DNA of 64,000 nt, taken from NCBI RefSeq assembly GCF_004168035.1, contig NZ_SDPU01000032.1:1-64000 (forward strand), given 5' to 3'. The translations under genes and the position numbers were made by a program. Of this stretch, positions 1 to 13,853 are shown piece by piece. The DNA is from Nocardioides iriomotensis. Lineage in GTDB: Bacteria > Actinomycetota > Actinomycetes > Propionibacteriales > Nocardioidaceae. A model generated the notes under the pieces. That model ran no database searches. It was not told where the DNA came from and saw only the letters and a list, made by a program, of their open reading frames with translations. Within the stretch, counting starts at the first letter, position 1. Each line of letters begins with the position of its first letter.

Positions 1-4081
<4,081 letters not shown>

Positions 4082-4085
<4 letters not shown>

Positions 4086-4714
4086 CCGAGCGCGCGCGGA
4101 TCCTGCTCGTCGACGACCGCCAGCAGAACCTGCTGGCCCTCGAGGCGGTGCTCGGCTCGCTGGACCAGACCCTCGTCACGGCGTCCTCGGGCGAGGAGGC
4201 CCTGCGGGCGCTGCTCAAGGACGACTTCGCGTTGATCCTCCTCGATGCGCAGATGCCCGGCATGGACGGGTTCGAGACCGCGTCGCGGATCAAGGCGCGG
4301 GTGCGCACGAAGGACGTGCCGATCATCTTCCTGACCGCCGTCGACAAGGACCAGCAGCACGCCTACCGCGGCTACGCGGCCGGCGGGGCCGACTACATCT
4401 CCAAGCCGTTCGACCCCTGGGTGCTCCGCGCCAAGGTGCAGGTGTTCGTCGACCTGTGGCTGGCCGGTCAACGCCTCGCGACGCAGGCGACGCTGCTGCG
4501 GCGCCGGCTCGAGGGCGACGTCGACGTGGTCGGCGAGCTCGACGACCGGCTCGGGATGGTCGAGGAGTCGGTGGCCGCCCTGCGCGAGCAGGCCGGCAGC
4601 GCCGACCCGGTCGTCGAGACGCTGGCCCGCCGGGTGGCGGCGCTGCGGCAGGCACTCGACGTGCTCGACGACGGGCCGTCCCCGACCGGGGCGACCCGCC
4701 GCGAGTTCGGCTAG
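4082..4714 (+). CDS. Single-domain-type response regulator with coiled-coil tail
   Basis: A 210-residue protein. The receiver domain occupies about residues 5-122, with the acidic pair DD in ILLVDDR, phospho-acceptor Asp55 in LILLDAQMPG, a Thr switch (FLTA) and Lys in ISKPFD. The remaining 85 residues are Glu/Arg/Leu rich and look helical; no DNA-binding or enzymatic output domain is recognisable. The ATG at 4082 overlaps the kinase stop (ATGA), so translation is probably coupled and this is the likely partner or phosphate sink of the kinase. Its stop codon TAG shares CTAG with the stop of the convergent fadB-like gene. Confidence 0.92.
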
Positions 4715-6915
4715 GCCGGGAAGCGGCCGCCGCTCTCCGCGAGGTCGACCAGGTACGCCGGGGGCTCGAAGCGCTCGCCGTACGTCGCCGCGAGCTCACG
4801 CGCACGGGCGACGAAGGCGGTCAGACCGCCCGGGTAGCCCTGCATGAGCTGGACGGCGCCGCCGGTGTTGGCGGGGTAGCCGATGCCCATGATCGAGCCG
4901 ATGTTGGCCGCGGCCGCCGACTCGATGACGCCCTCCTCGAAGCACCGCGCGGTCTCGACCGCCTCGATGAACAGCATCCGGTCCTTGAGGTCGACGAGGT
5001 CGTCGAACAGCGGGGTGCGGTCGCTGACCGGGAAGGTGTCGGCGAGGCCCTTCCAGAGACCGAGCCGCTTGCCGGACTCGTCGTAGTCGTAGAACCCGGC
5101 GCCGCGGAGTCGGCCGGGCCGGCCGGCCTCGATCATCGTGGCCACGACCTGGTCGGCGGGGTGCGCCGGCACCTCCTGGCCCGCGGCCGCGAGGGCGTCG
5201 GCGGTGGCCTTGCGGATCTTGGCCATCAGCTCGAGGTTGAGCTCGTCGGAGAGCTGGAGGGTGCCGACCGGGTAGCCGGCCTGGGTCGCCGCGCGCTCGA
5301 CGGACACCGGGTGGTGTCCCTCGGCGAGCATCGCGAGGCCCTCGTTGACGAAGGTGCCGATCACCCGCGAGGTGTAGAAGCCGCGGGAGTCGTTGACGAC
5401 GATCGGCGTCTTCTTGATCAGCTGCACGACGTCGATCGCCTTCGCGACGGTCTCGTCGGACGTCGCCTCGCCGCGGATGATCTCGACGAGCGGCATCTTG
5501 TCGACGGGCGAGAAGAAGTGCAGGCCGACGAAGTCGGCGGGCCGGTCGACGCCCTGGGCCAGGCCGGTGATCGGCAGGGTGCTCGTGTTGGAGCAGAGCA
5601 GCGCGTCGGGGTTCACGACCTTCTGCACCTCGGCGTACACCTCGGTCTTCAGCCCGGGGTCCTCGAACACCGCCTCGATCATCAGGTCGCAGCCGGCCAG
5701 GTCGGCGTAGTCGGCGGTCGGAGTGATCCGCTCGAGGACCTCGGCTGCCTTGTCGTCGGTGAGCCTGCCGCGGGACACCTGCTTGTCGAGGACCTTCTGG
5801 GAGTAGGCCTTGCCCTTCTCGGCGTTCTCGATCGCGACGTCCTTGAGCAGCACCTGCGCGCCGGCGCGGGCGCAGACGTAGGCGATGCCGGCGCCCATCA
5901 TCCCGGCGCCGAGGACGGCGACCTTGGTGGGCACGAACCTCTCGAACCCATCGGGCCGCAGCGACCCGGAGTTGATCGCCTGCAGGTCGAACCAGAACGC
6001 CTGGATCATGTCCTTGGAGTTCTGCCCGGTGACCAGGTGCGTCAGGTACCGCGACTCGATCCGGCTCGCGGTGTCGAAGTCGACCTGGGCGCCCTCGACT
6101 GCGGCGCAGAGGATCGCCTTCGGGGCGGGGTAGTCGGCGCCCTTGAGCTGCTTGCGGAGGTTGGCCGGGAACGCCGGCAGGAACGCGGCCAGCTTCGGCG
6201 TCGACGGGGTGCCGCCGGGCATCTTGTAGCCGGGCCGGTCCCACGGCTGGGCCGCCGCCTCCTCGTCGTCGCGGTGCGCGTTCACCCAGCCCTTGGCGGC
6301 GGCGAGCAGCTCGTCGGGGTCGTGCACGAGCGCGTCGACGACGCCCTTCTCCTTGGCCTCGGCGGGCTTCATGCGCGGGCCGAGCAGCAGCACGTTCATC
6401 AGGGCGTCGGTCAGACCGAGCATCCGGACGGTCCGGGTCACGCCGCCGCCGCCGGGCAGCAGGCCGAGGGTGACCTCGGGCAGGCCGAGCTGGACGCCCG
6501 GCGTGTCCACGACGATCCGGTGGTGGCAGGCGAGCGCGATCTCGAGGCCGCCGCCGAGCGCCGTGCCGTTGATCGCGGCCACGACCGGGCGGCCGATCGT
6601 CTCCAGACGCCGCAGCTGCGCCTTGATCTCCATGCCGAGCGCGAAGACCGACCCGGCGTCCTCGGGGCCGGCCTTGACCATCTCGCGGAGGTCGCCGCCG
6701 GCGAAGAACGTCTTCTTCGCGCTGGTCACGACGACCCCGGCGACGCCGCCCTCGGCCACGTCGGCCTCGAGCCGGTCGACGGCGGCACCCATCGAGTCCT
6801 TGTAGAGCTGGTTCATCGTGTTGGCGCTCTGGGTGGGGTCGTCGAGCGTCAGGGTGACGATGCCGTCGGCGTCCTTGTCGTAGCGGACGGCGGTCTGCTG
6901 GGCGGTCTCGGTCAT
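4711..6915 (-). CDS. fadB: 3-hydroxyacyl-CoA dehydrogenase / enoyl-CoA hydratase (FadB/FadJ type)
   Basis: A 734-residue bifunctional beta-oxidation enzyme that hydrates trans-2-enoyl-CoA and oxidises 3-hydroxyacyl-CoA with NAD. The N-terminal crotonase domain (about 1-190) shows the oxyanion region GTALGGGLEIALACHH. The NAD-binding Rossmann motif LGAGMMGAGIAY lies near residue 335, followed by 3HCDH N and C domains. An upstream in-frame extension exists, but ATG 6915 has a Shine-Dalgarno AGAGGAA about 8 nt upstream and starts the conserved region, so it is preferred. It lies 87 bp downstream of the thiolase gene on the same strand; the pair forms the usual trifunctional beta-oxidation unit, like mycobacterial FadA/FadB. 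A palindromic repeat sits between the two genes. Confidence 0.96.
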   Translation of the reverse strand: MTETAQQTAVRYDKDADGIVTLTLDDPTQSANTMNQLYKDSMGAAVDRLEADVAEGGVAGVVVTSAKKTFFAGGDLREMVKAGPEDAGSVFALGMEIKAQLRRLETIGRPVVAAINGTALGGGLEIALACHHRIVVDTPGVQLGLPEVTLGLLPGGGGVTRTVRMLGLTDALMNVLLLGPRMKPAEAKEKGVVDALVHDPDELLAAAKGWVNAHRDDEEAAAQPWDRPGYKMPGGTPSTPKLAAFLPAFPANLRKQLKGADYPAPKAILCAAVEGAQVDFDTASRIESRYLTHLVTGQNSKDMIQAFWFDLQAINSGSLRPDGFERFVPTKVAVLGAGMMGAGIAYVCARAGAQVLLKDVAIENAEKGKAYSQKVLDKQVSRGRLTDDKAAEVLERITPTADYADLAGCDLMIEAVFEDPGLKTEVYAEVQKVVNPDALLCSNTSTLPITGLAQGVDRPADFVGLHFFSPVDKMPLVEIIRGEATSDETVAKAIDVVQLIKKTPIVVNDSRGFYTSRVIGTFVNEGLAMLAEGHHPVSVERAATQAGYPVGTLQLSDELNLELMAKIRKATADALAAAGQEVPAHPADQVVATMIEAGRPGRLRGAGFYDYDESGKRLGLWKGLADTFPVSDRTPLFDDLVDLKDRMLFIEAVETARCFEEGVIESAAAANIGSIMGIGYPANTGGAVQLMQGYPGGLTAFVARARELAATYGERFEPPAYLVDLAESGGRFPA

Positions 6916-6951
6916 CAGAAGTTCCTCTGCGTGGTTCGGACGAGCTCTCGA

Positions 6952-6999
6952 CGGGTGGTTCCTGAGCCTGTCGAAGGGCTCGACCACCCGGGGGGTGGT
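6952..6999. repeat. Intergenic palindromic repeat containing CCTGAGCCTGTCGAAG
   Basis: Between fadA and fadB. CGGGTGGT at 6952-6959 pairs with ACCACCCG at 6983-6990. The same right arm can pair alternatively with GGGTGGT at 6993-6999, giving mutually exclusive hairpins. The loop carries the 16-mer CCTGAGCCTGTCGAAG (reverse complement CTTCGACAGGCTCAGG), which I remember as a dispersed intergenic word in actinobacteria and sphingomonads. It may attenuate or stabilise the fadA-fadB transcript. Confidence 0.6.
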
Positions 7000-7002
7000 C
7001 GG

Positions 7003-8235
7003 TCAGGCCCGCTCGACGATGGTCGCGATGCCCATGCCGCCGCCGACGCAGAGCGTGGCGAGGCCGTAGCGCAGGTCGCGGCGCTCCAGCTCGTCGACGA
7101 GGGTGCCGAGGATCATGGCGCCGGTCGCGCCGAGCGGGTGGCCCATGGCGATCGCGCCGCCGTTGACGTTGACCTTGTCGTGGGACAGGTCGAGGTCGCG
7201 CATGAACCGCATCGCGACCGCCGCGAACGCCTCGTTGATCTCGAACAGGTCGATGTCGTCGACGGAGAGCCCGGCCTTGGCCAGCGCCTTGCGCGAGGCC
7301 GGTGCGGGGCCGGTGAGCATGATCGTCGGGTCGGCGCCGGACACGGCCGTGGCGACGATGCGGGCGCGCGGGGTGAGGCCGAGCTCCCGGCCGACCTGCT
7401 CGGTGCCGATGGCGACGAGGGCGGCGCCGTCGACGATGCCGGAGGAGTTGCCGGCGTGGTGGACGTGGTCGATGCGCTCGACCCAGTGGTACTTCTCCAG
7501 CGCGACGGAGTCGAAGCCGCCCTGGTCGCCGATGGCAGCGAACGACGACGGGAGCGACGCGAGGGACTCGACGGTCGTGCCGGGCCGGATGAACTCGTCG
7601 TGGTCGAGGACCGTGAGGCCGTTGAGGTCCTTGACCGGCACGATCGAGCGGTCGAAGTAGCCGTTGGCCTGCGCCTTGGCGGCCCGGGCCTGCGACTCGG
7701 CCGCGAACGCGTCGACGTCCGCGCGGCCGTAGCCCTCCAACGTGGCGATCAGGTCTGCGCCGATGCCCTGCGGGACGAACGACGTACCGATGGCGGTGGC
7801 GGGGTCCATCGCCCAGGCGCCGCCGTCGGTGCCCATCGGGACCCGGGACATCGACTCGACGCCGCCGGCGAGGATCAGGTCCTCGAAGCCGGAGCGCACC
7901 CGCTGGGCGGCCTGGTTGACGGCCTCAAGTCCGGAGGCGCAGAAGCGGTTGAGCTGCACGCCGGCGACGGTCTCGGGGTAGCCGGCCGCGAGCGCGGCGG
8001 CCTTGGCGATGTCGCCGCCCTGGTCACCGATCGGCGTGACGACGCCGAGCACGACGTCGTCGACGCGGGCCGGGTCGAGCGACGGGTTGCGCTCCTTGAC
8101 CTCGTCGAGCAGGCCGACGACCAGGTCGATGGGCTTCACCTCGTGGAGGGAACCCGTCTTCTTGCCGCGTCCGCGCGGGGTGCGGAGGGCGTCGTACACG
8201 AACGCCTGAGGTCCCTGGTCGGTGCTGAGCGCCAT
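7003..8235 (-). CDS. fadA: Acetyl-CoA C-acyltransferase (3-ketoacyl-CoA thiolase)
   Basis: A 410-residue thiolase, standard length. The acylated nucleophile Cys is in [11 protein letters not shown] near residue 99, the catalytic His in GHPLGATG near 365, and the second Cys in [10 protein letters not shown] near 395. It performs thiolytic cleavage of 3-ketoacyl-CoA, the last step of the beta-oxidation cycle. ATG 8235 is preceded by GAGAGGA at good spacing. It is the first gene of a fadA-fadB unit and is divergent from a MerR-family gene across 109 bp that hold a candidate operator. Antisense frames through this gene are composition artefacts. Confidence 0.96.
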   Translation of the reverse strand: MALSTDQGPQAFVYDALRTPRGRGKKTGSLHEVKPIDLVVGLLDEVKERNPSLDPARVDDVVLGVVTPIGDQGGDIAKAAALAAGYPETVAGVQLNRFCASGLEAVNQAAQRVRSGFEDLILAGGVESMSRVPMGTDGGAWAMDPATAIGTSFVPQGIGADLIATLEGYGRADVDAFAAESQARAAKAQANGYFDRSIVPVKDLNGLTVLDHDEFIRPGTTVESLASLPSSFAAIGDQGGFDSVALEKYHWVERIDHVHHAGNSSGIVDGAALVAIGTEQVGRELGLTPRARIVATAVSGADPTIMLTGPAPASRKALAKAGLSVDDIDLFEINEAFAAVAMRFMRDLDLSHDKVNVNGGAIAMGHPLGATGAMILGTLVDELERRDLRYGLATLCVGGGMGIATIVERA

Positions 8236-8279
8236 CAGCGCGTCCTCTCGGTCGGTGACTGGACGAGGTCATGCGATTG

Positions 8280-8296
8280 TGACACTCATACTGTTA
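8280..8296. promoter_or_regulatory. Candidate operator between fadA and merR-type gene
   Basis: The 17-mer TGACACTCATACTGTTA has partial dyad symmetry (5 of 8 pairs: T-ACA-T...A-TGT-A). It holds -10-like words on both strands (TACTGT on plus at 8289-8294). It lies about 45 bp from each divergent start and is a plausible site for the adjacent MerR regulator. No experimental support; the symmetry is imperfect. Confidence 0.35.
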
Positions 8297-8344
8297 GCGT
8301 CGTCAACCACGACCCCCCTGTGACGTACCTCTCGAAAGGTCCCG

Positions 8345-9076
8345 ATGTCGCTGCCGCAGACCGCCACCGAGGCCGGTGAGCTGATCTCGCTCGAGGAGCT
8401 GACCCGGCGCACGGGCATCAGCGTGCGCAACATCCGCTTCTACACGACGCGCGGCCTGGTGCCGGCGCCGATCCGCAAGGGCCGGTCCGGCTACTACTCG
8501 AGCGACCACCTCGCGCGGCTCGAGCTGGTCCGTGAGCTGCAGGCGCACGGGTTCACGCTGGCCGCGATCGAGCGGTACGTCGCCAAGATCCCGGACGACG
8601 CGTCGCCCGAGACGATCGCACTGCACCGCACGCTGCTGGCGCCGTGGATGGCCGAGCTGCCGGAGACGCTCACGCGCAAGGAGCTGACGAAGCGGGCCGG
8701 CCGCGCGCTGTCCGACGACGACCTGGACACGCTCAACGCACTGGGCATCGTGTTCCCCACGAAGCAGGGCCGCTACCAGGTCGCGCTGGCGCACCTCTCC
8801 GTCGGCGTCAGCCTGCTCGACCTCGGCATGCCGACCGACGCCGCGCTGGCGGCGCAGGACATCTTCCTGGCCCACGGCCGGGCGATCGCCGACGAGCTGA
8901 CCGACCTGTTCAAGACCAAGGTCTGGCCGGCGTACGTCGAGGGCGGCGCGACGCCCGACCAGATCCGCGAGGTCGTGGAGCGGTTCAAGCCGGTGACGGT
9001 GGCCGCGCTGGTGGCGGCCTACGAGTCGGCCGTCAACGAGACCAAGCGCGAGACCGTCGCGCGCCGCGCGCGATGA
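8345..9076 (+). CDS. MerR family transcriptional regulator
   Basis: A 243-residue regulator. The N-terminal winged helix-turn-helix (about residues 14-80) has the MerR signature LTRRTGISVRNIRFYTTRG and the wing YYSSDHLARLELV. The C-terminal 150 residues show no metal-binding cysteines, so an organic or acyl-CoA effector is more likely than a metal. The ATG is preceded by AAAGG. The gene is divergent from fadA-fadB and overlaps the alpha-methylacyl-CoA racemase gene by ATGA. The context suggests control of fatty-acid or branched acyl-CoA breakdown; this is inference. Confidence 0.9.
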   Translation: MSLPQTATEAGELISLEELTRRTGISVRNIRFYTTRGLVPAPIRKGRSGYYSSDHLARLELVRELQAHGFTLAAIERYVAKIPDDASPETIALHRTLLAPWMAELPETLTRKELTKRAGRALSDDDLDTLNALGIVFPTKQGRYQVALAHLSVGVSLLDLGMPTDAALAAQDIFLAHGRAIADELTDLFKTKVWPAYVEGGATPDQIREVVERFKPVTVAALVAAYESAVNETKRETVARRAR

Positions 9077-10218
9077 CCACCGGGGCCGGCCCGCTCGCCG
9101 GCGTCCGGGTCGTCGAGCTGGCCGGGATCGGCCCGGGCCCGCACGCCGCGATGCTGCTCGCCGACCTCGGCGCCGACGTGATCCGCATCGAGCGTCCTGG
9201 TGGTGCGACGTCGGCCGGCCCGCGCGAGTCGGACCTGCTGACCCGGGGCCGGCCCAGCGTCGCGCTCGACCTCAAGCACCCCGACGCCGTCGTGACCGTG
9301 CTGACCCTGGTGGAGCGGGCCGACGTGTTCCTCGAGGGGATGCGGCCCGGTGCGGCCGAGCGTGCCGGGCTCGGGCCCGACGAGCTGCTCGCCCGCAACC
9401 CGCGGCTGGTCTACGGCCGGATGACGGGCTGGGGGCAGGACGGCCCGTGGGCGTCGGTGGCCGGGCACGACCTCAACTACATCGGCGTCGCCGGCGTGCT
9501 GCACGGCCTGGGCCAGTCGGCGGACCGGCCGCAGTTCCCGGCCAACCTGCTCGGCGACTTCGGCGGCGGCTCGACGTACCTCGTCATCGGCGTGCTGGCC
9601 GCGCTGCTCGAGGCACGCACCTCCGGGCAGGGGCAGGTGGTCGACGCCGCGATCGTCGACGGCGCCGCGCACCTCGGCACGATGCTCGCCGGGATGCTCG
9701 CCGGCGGGGTCCAGCACGAGCGCCGCGTCGCCGGGCTGCTCGACGGCGGGGCGCCGTTCTACGACGTGTACGAGACCGCCGACGGCCGGCACCTGTCAGT
9801 CGGCCCGCTGGAGCCGCAGTTCTACGCCGAGCTGGTCCGGCTGCTCGGTCTCGACGACGCCGCCCCCGACCAGTGGGACGTCGCCCGGTGGGGCGAGCTG
9901 CGCGAGCGACTGACAGCGCGGTTCAAGGAACGCACCCAGGCCGAGTGGGCCGAGGTGTTCGCCGGCACGGACGCCTGCGTTGCGCCGGTGCTGCCGGTGT
10001 CGGAGGCCGCTCGGCACCCGCACCTCGCCGCGCGCGGCACCTGGGTCGAGCGGGACGGGCTCACCCAGCCCGCCCCGGCGCCACGGTTCTCCCGCACCCC
10101 GGCCGCGCTCGGCGCCGGGCCCAGCGTCGCCGGCGGCTCGACCCGGGAGGCGCTCACCGCCTGGGGGATCGAGGACGTCGACGCCCTGATCGACTCCGGG
10201 GCGGCCGTCCAGGGCTGA
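9073..10218 (+). CDS. Alpha-methylacyl-CoA racemase (CaiB/BaiF CoA-transferase family III)
   Basis: 381 residues, the normal length for the AMACR branch of family III CoA transferases. The N-terminus has ELAGIGPGPHAAMLLADLGAD. The catalytic pair of AMACR is present: His in AGHDLNY near residue 132 and Asp in GDFGGGS near residue 162. These features favour racemisation of 2-methylacyl-CoA thioesters, which lets methyl-branched chains enter beta-oxidation, over true CoA transfer. Its ATG overlaps the MerR stop (ATGA), implying coupled translation with its probable regulator. A CoA-transferase role cannot be excluded. Confidence 0.9.
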   Translation: MTTGAGPLAGVRVVELAGIGPGPHAAMLLADLGADVIRIERPGGATSAGPRESDLLTRGRPSVALDLKHPDAVVTVLTLVERADVFLEGMRPGAAERAGLGPDELLARNPRLVYGRMTGWGQDGPWASVAGHDLNYIGVAGVLHGLGQSADRPQFPANLLGDFGGGSTYLVIGVLAALLEARTSGQGQVVDAAIVDGAAHLGTMLAGMLAGGVQHERRVAGLLDGGAPFYDVYETADGRHLSVGPLEPQFYAELVRLLGLDDAAPDQWDVARWGELRERLTARFKERTQAEWAEVFAGTDACVAPVLPVSEAARHPHLAARGTWVERDGLTQPAPAPRFSRTPAALGAGPSVAGGSTREALTAWGIEDVDALIDSGAAVQG

Positions 10219-10234
10219 ACAGCCGCGGAATGGC

Positions 10235-10240
10235 TACTGT
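10235..10240 (+). promoter_or_regulatory. Candidate -10 element of the prenyl-polyketide operon
   Basis: TACTGT lies 32 bp upstream of the preferred GTG start at 10272 and just after the racemase stop at 10218. No convincing -35 was found. It would let the UbiA-to-idi operon be transcribed separately from the racemase. Confidence 0.4.
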
Positions 10241-10271
10241 CGGTCCCACGAACGAGGGACGGGACCGAGAC

Positions 10272-11096
10272 GTGGCAGCAGCCGGCACACGAGCACCATC
10301 GCCCCGCGGTCCGCTCGCCCTGCTCGCCGCCACCCACCCGGGCCCGGCGCTCGCTGTCACCGCGGTGGCCGGACTGCTGGCCGCCGCCGAGCAGGCCCCG
10401 CCCGACCGGGTCGCGCTGGTCGCTGCCGCCGTCCTGGCGGGACAGCTGTCGATCGGCTGGTCCAACGACCTCCTCGACCTCGCCCGGGACCGGCAGGTCG
10501 GCCGGCTGGACAAGCCGCTCGCGACCGGAGCCGTGGACGCCCGGTCGGTGCGCGTCGCGTGCGCCGTGGCGGTCCTGCTGGTCGTCCCGCTGTCCCTCGC
10601 GTGCGGGGTGGCGGCCGGCCTCGTGCACCTGGGGTGCGTGGCCTGCGGCTGGGCGTACAACCTCGGCCTGAAGGCGACGGCCTGGTCGTGGCTCCCCTAC
10701 GCCCTGGCGTTCGGCGGTCTGCCGGTCTTCGTGAGCCTGGCCGCCGGGGTGCAGCCGGCGTGGTGGGCGGCCGCCGCGGGCGCGCTCCTCGGCGTCGGTG
10801 CGCACCTGGTCAACACGCTGCCCGACCTCGCCGACGACCGCGCGACCGGCGTGCTCGGGCTCCCGCACCGGATCGGCGCCGGGCCGACGCGGGTCCTCGC
10901 GGTCGCCGTGCTGCTGGCGGCGTCGGTGCTGCTCGCCACGGCCGCACCCGACCTGCGGACGGCCGGACGGGTCGTGGTGCTCGCCGCGGCGGCCCTGCTG
11001 TCGCTCGTCGCGCTGCGCTCACAGGGACGCCGGCCGTTCCAGGCCGTCGTCCTGCTCGCCGTGGTGGACGTCGTGGCGCTGGTGGTGGGGCGATGA
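10272..11096 (+). CDS. UbiA family prenyltransferase
   Basis: A 274-residue integral membrane protein with about eight or nine hydrophobic segments. Both aspartate-rich motifs of the superfamily are visible: NDLLDLARDRQVGRLDKP near residues 58-75 and the second motif DLADDRATG near 183. These bind Mg2+ and prenyl diphosphate during prenylation of an aromatic or other acceptor. GTG 10272 follows GAGGGACGGGA and is preferred; an in-frame ATG at 10230 would add 14 unconserved residues and overlap the candidate -10. It starts a six-gene overlapping operon with a type III PKS, so the acceptor is probably the polyketide-derived phenol or quinol. Confidence 0.9.
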   Translation: MAAAGTRAPSPRGPLALLAATHPGPALAVTAVAGLLAAAEQAPPDRVALVAAAVLAGQLSIGWSNDLLDLARDRQVGRLDKPLATGAVDARSVRVACAVAVLLVVPLSLACGVAAGLVHLGCVACGWAYNLGLKATAWSWLPYALAFGGLPVFVSLAAGVQPAWWAAAAGALLGVGAHLVNTLPDLADDRATGVLGLPHRIGAGPTRVLAVAVLLAASVLLATAAPDLRTAGRVVVLAAAALLSLVALRSQGRRPFQAVVLLAVVDVVALVVGR

Positions 11097-12256
11097 GGAC
11101 GGCTGCTCACACGTGGGACCTCGTGGTCGTCGGAGCCGGTCCGGCGGGCAGTGCGGCGGCGCTTTCCGCGCTGCACCGCGCGCCCGACCTGCGCGTCCTG
11201 CTCGTCGACCGCGCCGACTTCCCTCGCGACAAGGCCTGTGGCGACGGCGTCGCGCCGCACGTGCTCGACGTCCTCGCGACCGTCGGTGTGCACGACCTGC
11301 TCGACGACCTCCCGTCCCTTCGACGGCTGCGCATCTCCCAGGGCGGGCACGTCGCCGACCGGCGGCTCGCCCGACCGGTGTGGGTCGTGCCGCGCACCGA
11401 CCTCGACGCCCGCCTGGTCGCGCGCGCCGCAGCGGCCGGAGCCCGGCGCGAGCGGCACCGCGTGCGCAGCCTCGACGAGCTGGACGCCCAGGTGGTCGTC
11501 GGGGCCGACGGCGTGCACAGCGTCGTCCGTGGCGAGCTCCTCGGGGGACGGCCCGGACGGCGCGCCGTCGCGATCCGCGGCTACACCCCGACGCCGCCAG
11601 AGCTGGCCGGCCTCCAGGTGATCCGGTACGGCGACCGCCGGCAGCCGTCGTACGCCTGGTGCTTCGACCGCGGCGACGGTCTGGCCAACGTCGGCTACGG
11701 CGAGCTGGTCGACGGCGGGGACGACCTGACCCGCTCGCGCCTGCTGGGCGAGCTCGAGCGGCTGCTGCCCGGCACCGTCGCGGACGGGCGCGCGTGGCGG
11801 GCCGCCCACCTGCCGCTGTCCGGCCTGCCCCGTCCGCACGCCGCCGGGCGGGTGCTGCTGGCCGGCGACGCCGCCCACCTGGTCAACCCGATGACGGGTG
11901 AGGGGATCTACCACGCCGTGGCCACCGGGGTGCTCGCCGGGCGCGCGGCCGCGGACGCGCTGACCGCCGGCCGTCCCGAGTCTGCGGGGCTCGCCTACAC
12001 GCGGGCCGTCCGTCGGCTTCTCGACCGTCACCAGCGGCACACCGCCCTGACCGCCCGGCTGTCCGCCGTGCCCCGGGTCGTCGCCGCCGCGATCGACGCG
12101 GCGTCGCGCCACCAGGGCATCTTCGACGACCTCGTCGAGATCGGCCTCGGCCCGGGCACCATCTCGCCCCGGCTGGTCGGCGGCCTCGCGCACGCCCTCG
12201 CCCGGCCCGCACCACTGACCGGCCCGACCGATGTGGAGTCGTCATGGAGATCCTGA
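11093..12256 (+). CDS. Geranylgeranyl reductase-like FAD oxidoreductase
   Basis: 387 residues. The N-terminal FAD motif is [16 protein letters not shown], followed by the family motif [15 protein letters not shown], a central [19 protein letters not shown] resembling the GGR substrate-site motif, and the C-terminal FAD motif [19 protein letters not shown]. Such enzymes saturate double bonds of prenyl chains. Its ATG overlaps the UbiA stop and its end overlaps the PKS start by 13 nt. Next to a prenyltransferase it probably reduces the attached or free prenyl group, as in dihydrogeranyl products; a hydroxylase role is a weaker alternative. Confidence 0.85.
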   Translation: MRTAAHTWDLVVVGAGPAGSAAALSALHRAPDLRVLLVDRADFPRDKACGDGVAPHVLDVLATVGVHDLLDDLPSLRRLRISQGGHVADRRLARPVWVVPRTDLDARLVARAAAAGARRERHRVRSLDELDAQVVVGADGVHSVVRGELLGGRPGRRAVAIRGYTPTPPELAGLQVIRYGDRRQPSYAWCFDRGDGLANVGYGELVDGGDDLTRSRLLGELERLLPGTVADGRAWRAAHLPLSGLPRPHAAGRVLLAGDAAHLVNPMTGEGIYHAVATGVLAGRAAADALTAGRPESAGLAYTRAVRRLLDRHQRHTALTARLSAVPRVVAAAIDAASRHQGIFDDLVEIGLGPGTISPRLVGGLAHALARPAPLTGPTDVESSWRS

Positions 12257-13308
12257 CCGTCCGCGGTGCGCTGCCCCCGCACCGCTACCCGCAGGGCGAG
12301 ATCACCGACGCGTTCGCCGACGTGATCGCGCGGACCAGCCTCGACGAGGGCCTGCTCCGCCGGCTGCACGGCAACGCCGGCGTGCAGACCCGGCACCTGG
12401 TCCTGCCCCTGGAGGAGTACGGCGGGCTCCGCGACTTCGGCCAGGCCAACGACCTGTTCATCGAGCACGCCGTGCGGCTCGGGTCGGAGGCGCTGGTGGA
12501 CGCGCTCAAGGCGGCCGGGCTCACCCCCGGCGACGTCGACCTGGTCGTCTCCACCACGGTGACCGGCCTGGCGGTCCCGTCGCTCGACGCGCGGATCGCC
12601 GCGGCGGTCGGGCTGCGACCCGACGTGAAGCGGGTCCCGCTGTTCGGGCTCGGCTGCGTCGCCGGGGCGGCCGGGATCGCGCGTCTGCACGACTACCTGG
12701 TCGGCCACCCCGACCACGTCGCCGTGCTCCTGTCGGTCGAGCTGTGCTCGCTCACCGTGCAGCGCGACGACACGTCCGTGCCGAACCTCGTCGCCAGCGG
12801 TCTCTTCGGGGACGGCGCCGCGGCCGTCGTCGCCCGGGGCGGGCCCCCGTCGGGCACGACGGGAGGCGTCGAGGTGCTGGCCTCACGCAGCCGGCTGTAC
12901 CCCGACTCCGAGCGCACGATGGGCTGGGACATCGCGTCGTCGGGCCTGAAGATCGTGCTCGACGCCTCCGTGCCCGACCTGGTGCGGCGCTACCTCCGCG
13001 AGGACGTCGAGCAGTTCCTGGCCGGGCACGGGCTCGACGTCGGCGATGTCGGCTGGTGGGCCTGCCACCCCGGCGGCCCCAAGGTGATCGAGGCGATCGA
13101 GGACTCGCTCGGCCTGCCGCGCGAGGCGGTCCAGCTGACCTGGGACTCGCTCGCCCGGATCGGCAACCTGTCGTCCTCGTCGGTGCTGCACGTCCTCGAG
13201 GACACGCTGCGCGACCGGCCGCCGGCACCCGGGTCGTGGGGGGTCGTGATGGCGATGGGCCCGGGGTTCTGCTCCGAGCTCGTGCTGGCCCGCGGGGTCG
13301 CGGCATGA
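12244..13308 (+). CDS. Type III polyketide synthase (chalcone/stilbene synthase fold)
   Basis: 354 residues, normal for the family. The catalytic triad is complete: Cys138 in [12 protein letters not shown], His275 in WACHPGGPK and Asn308 in [10 protein letters not shown]. The enzyme condenses malonyl-type CoA units onto an acyl-CoA starter without a carrier protein and cyclises the chain. The neighbours (ICMT-like methyltransferase and flavin monooxygenase) match those of alkylresorcinol/alkylquinone synthases such as Srs of Streptomyces griseus, so a long-chain acyl starter is likely. ATG 12244 lies inside the end of the preceding gene, and its own stop overlaps the next ATG. Confidence 0.94.
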   Translation: MEILTVRGALPPHRYPQGEITDAFADVIARTSLDEGLLRRLHGNAGVQTRHLVLPLEEYGGLRDFGQANDLFIEHAVRLGSEALVDALKAAGLTPGDVDLVVSTTVTGLAVPSLDARIAAAVGLRPDVKRVPLFGLGCVAGAAGIARLHDYLVGHPDHVAVLLSVELCSLTVQRDDTSVPNLVASGLFGDGAAAVVARGGPPSGTTGGVEVLASRSRLYPDSERTMGWDIASSGLKIVLDASVPDLVRRYLREDVEQFLAGHGLDVGDVGWWACHPGGPKVIEAIEDSLGLPREAVQLTWDSLARIGNLSSSSVLHVLEDTLRDRPPAPGSWGVVMAMGPGFCSELVLARGVAA

Positions 13309-13853
13309 GCATGACGTCTCTCGCGTTCTTCACGGTCGTCGTCGGACTCGTCGCGCTGGAGCGGCTGGCCGAGCTCGTCGTGTCCACCCGCAACGCCCGG
13401 TGGAGCCTGGCGCAGGGCGGCCGCGAGACCGGTCAGGGCCACTACGTCGTGATGGTCGTGCTGCACACGGGGCTGCTGGCCGGCGCGCTGGTCGAGGCCT
13501 GGTGGCGGCGGCCCGCCGTACCGCTGGCGCTGGCGGCCTCGATGCTCGCCCTCGTGCTCGCCTCGCAGGCGCTGCGCTGGTGGTGCATCGCGACGCTCGG
13601 CCGGCAGTGGAACACCCGGGTGATCGTCGTCCCGGGCCTGCCGCTGGTCCACGCCGGTCCCTACCGGTGGCTGCGGCACCCCAACTACGTCGCCGTGGTC
13701 GTCGAGGGGTTCGCGCTGCCGCTCGTGCACGCCGCGTGGTGGACCGCGGCGGTGTTCACCGTCGCCAACGCTGTCCTGCTCACCGTGCGCATCCGGGTCG
13801 AGGAGCGTGCGCTCGACGGCCTCGACGGGGAGGTCACGTGCGCGACCTCCTGA
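13305..13853 (+). CDS. Isoprenylcysteine carboxyl methyltransferase (ICMT) family protein
   Basis: A 182-residue protein with four or five membrane segments. The C-terminal SAM-binding signature is [18 protein letters not shown] followed by RIRVEERAL. In type III PKS operons, proteins of this family O-methylate resorcinols or quinols (SrsB-like) and do not act on prenylated cysteines. The ATG at 13305 overlaps the PKS stop (ATGA) and the gene runs 16 nt into the next one. Role in this pathway is inferred from context; the family call is firm. Confidence 0.9.
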   Translation: MSMTSLAFFTVVVGLVALERLAELVVSTRNARWSLAQGGRETGQGHYVVMVVLHTGLLAGALVEAWWRRPAVPLALAASMLALVLASQALRWWCIATLGRQWNTRVIVVPGLPLVHAGPYRWLRHPNYVAVVVEGFALPLVHAAWWTAAVFTVANAVLLTVRIRVEERALDGLDGEVTCATS

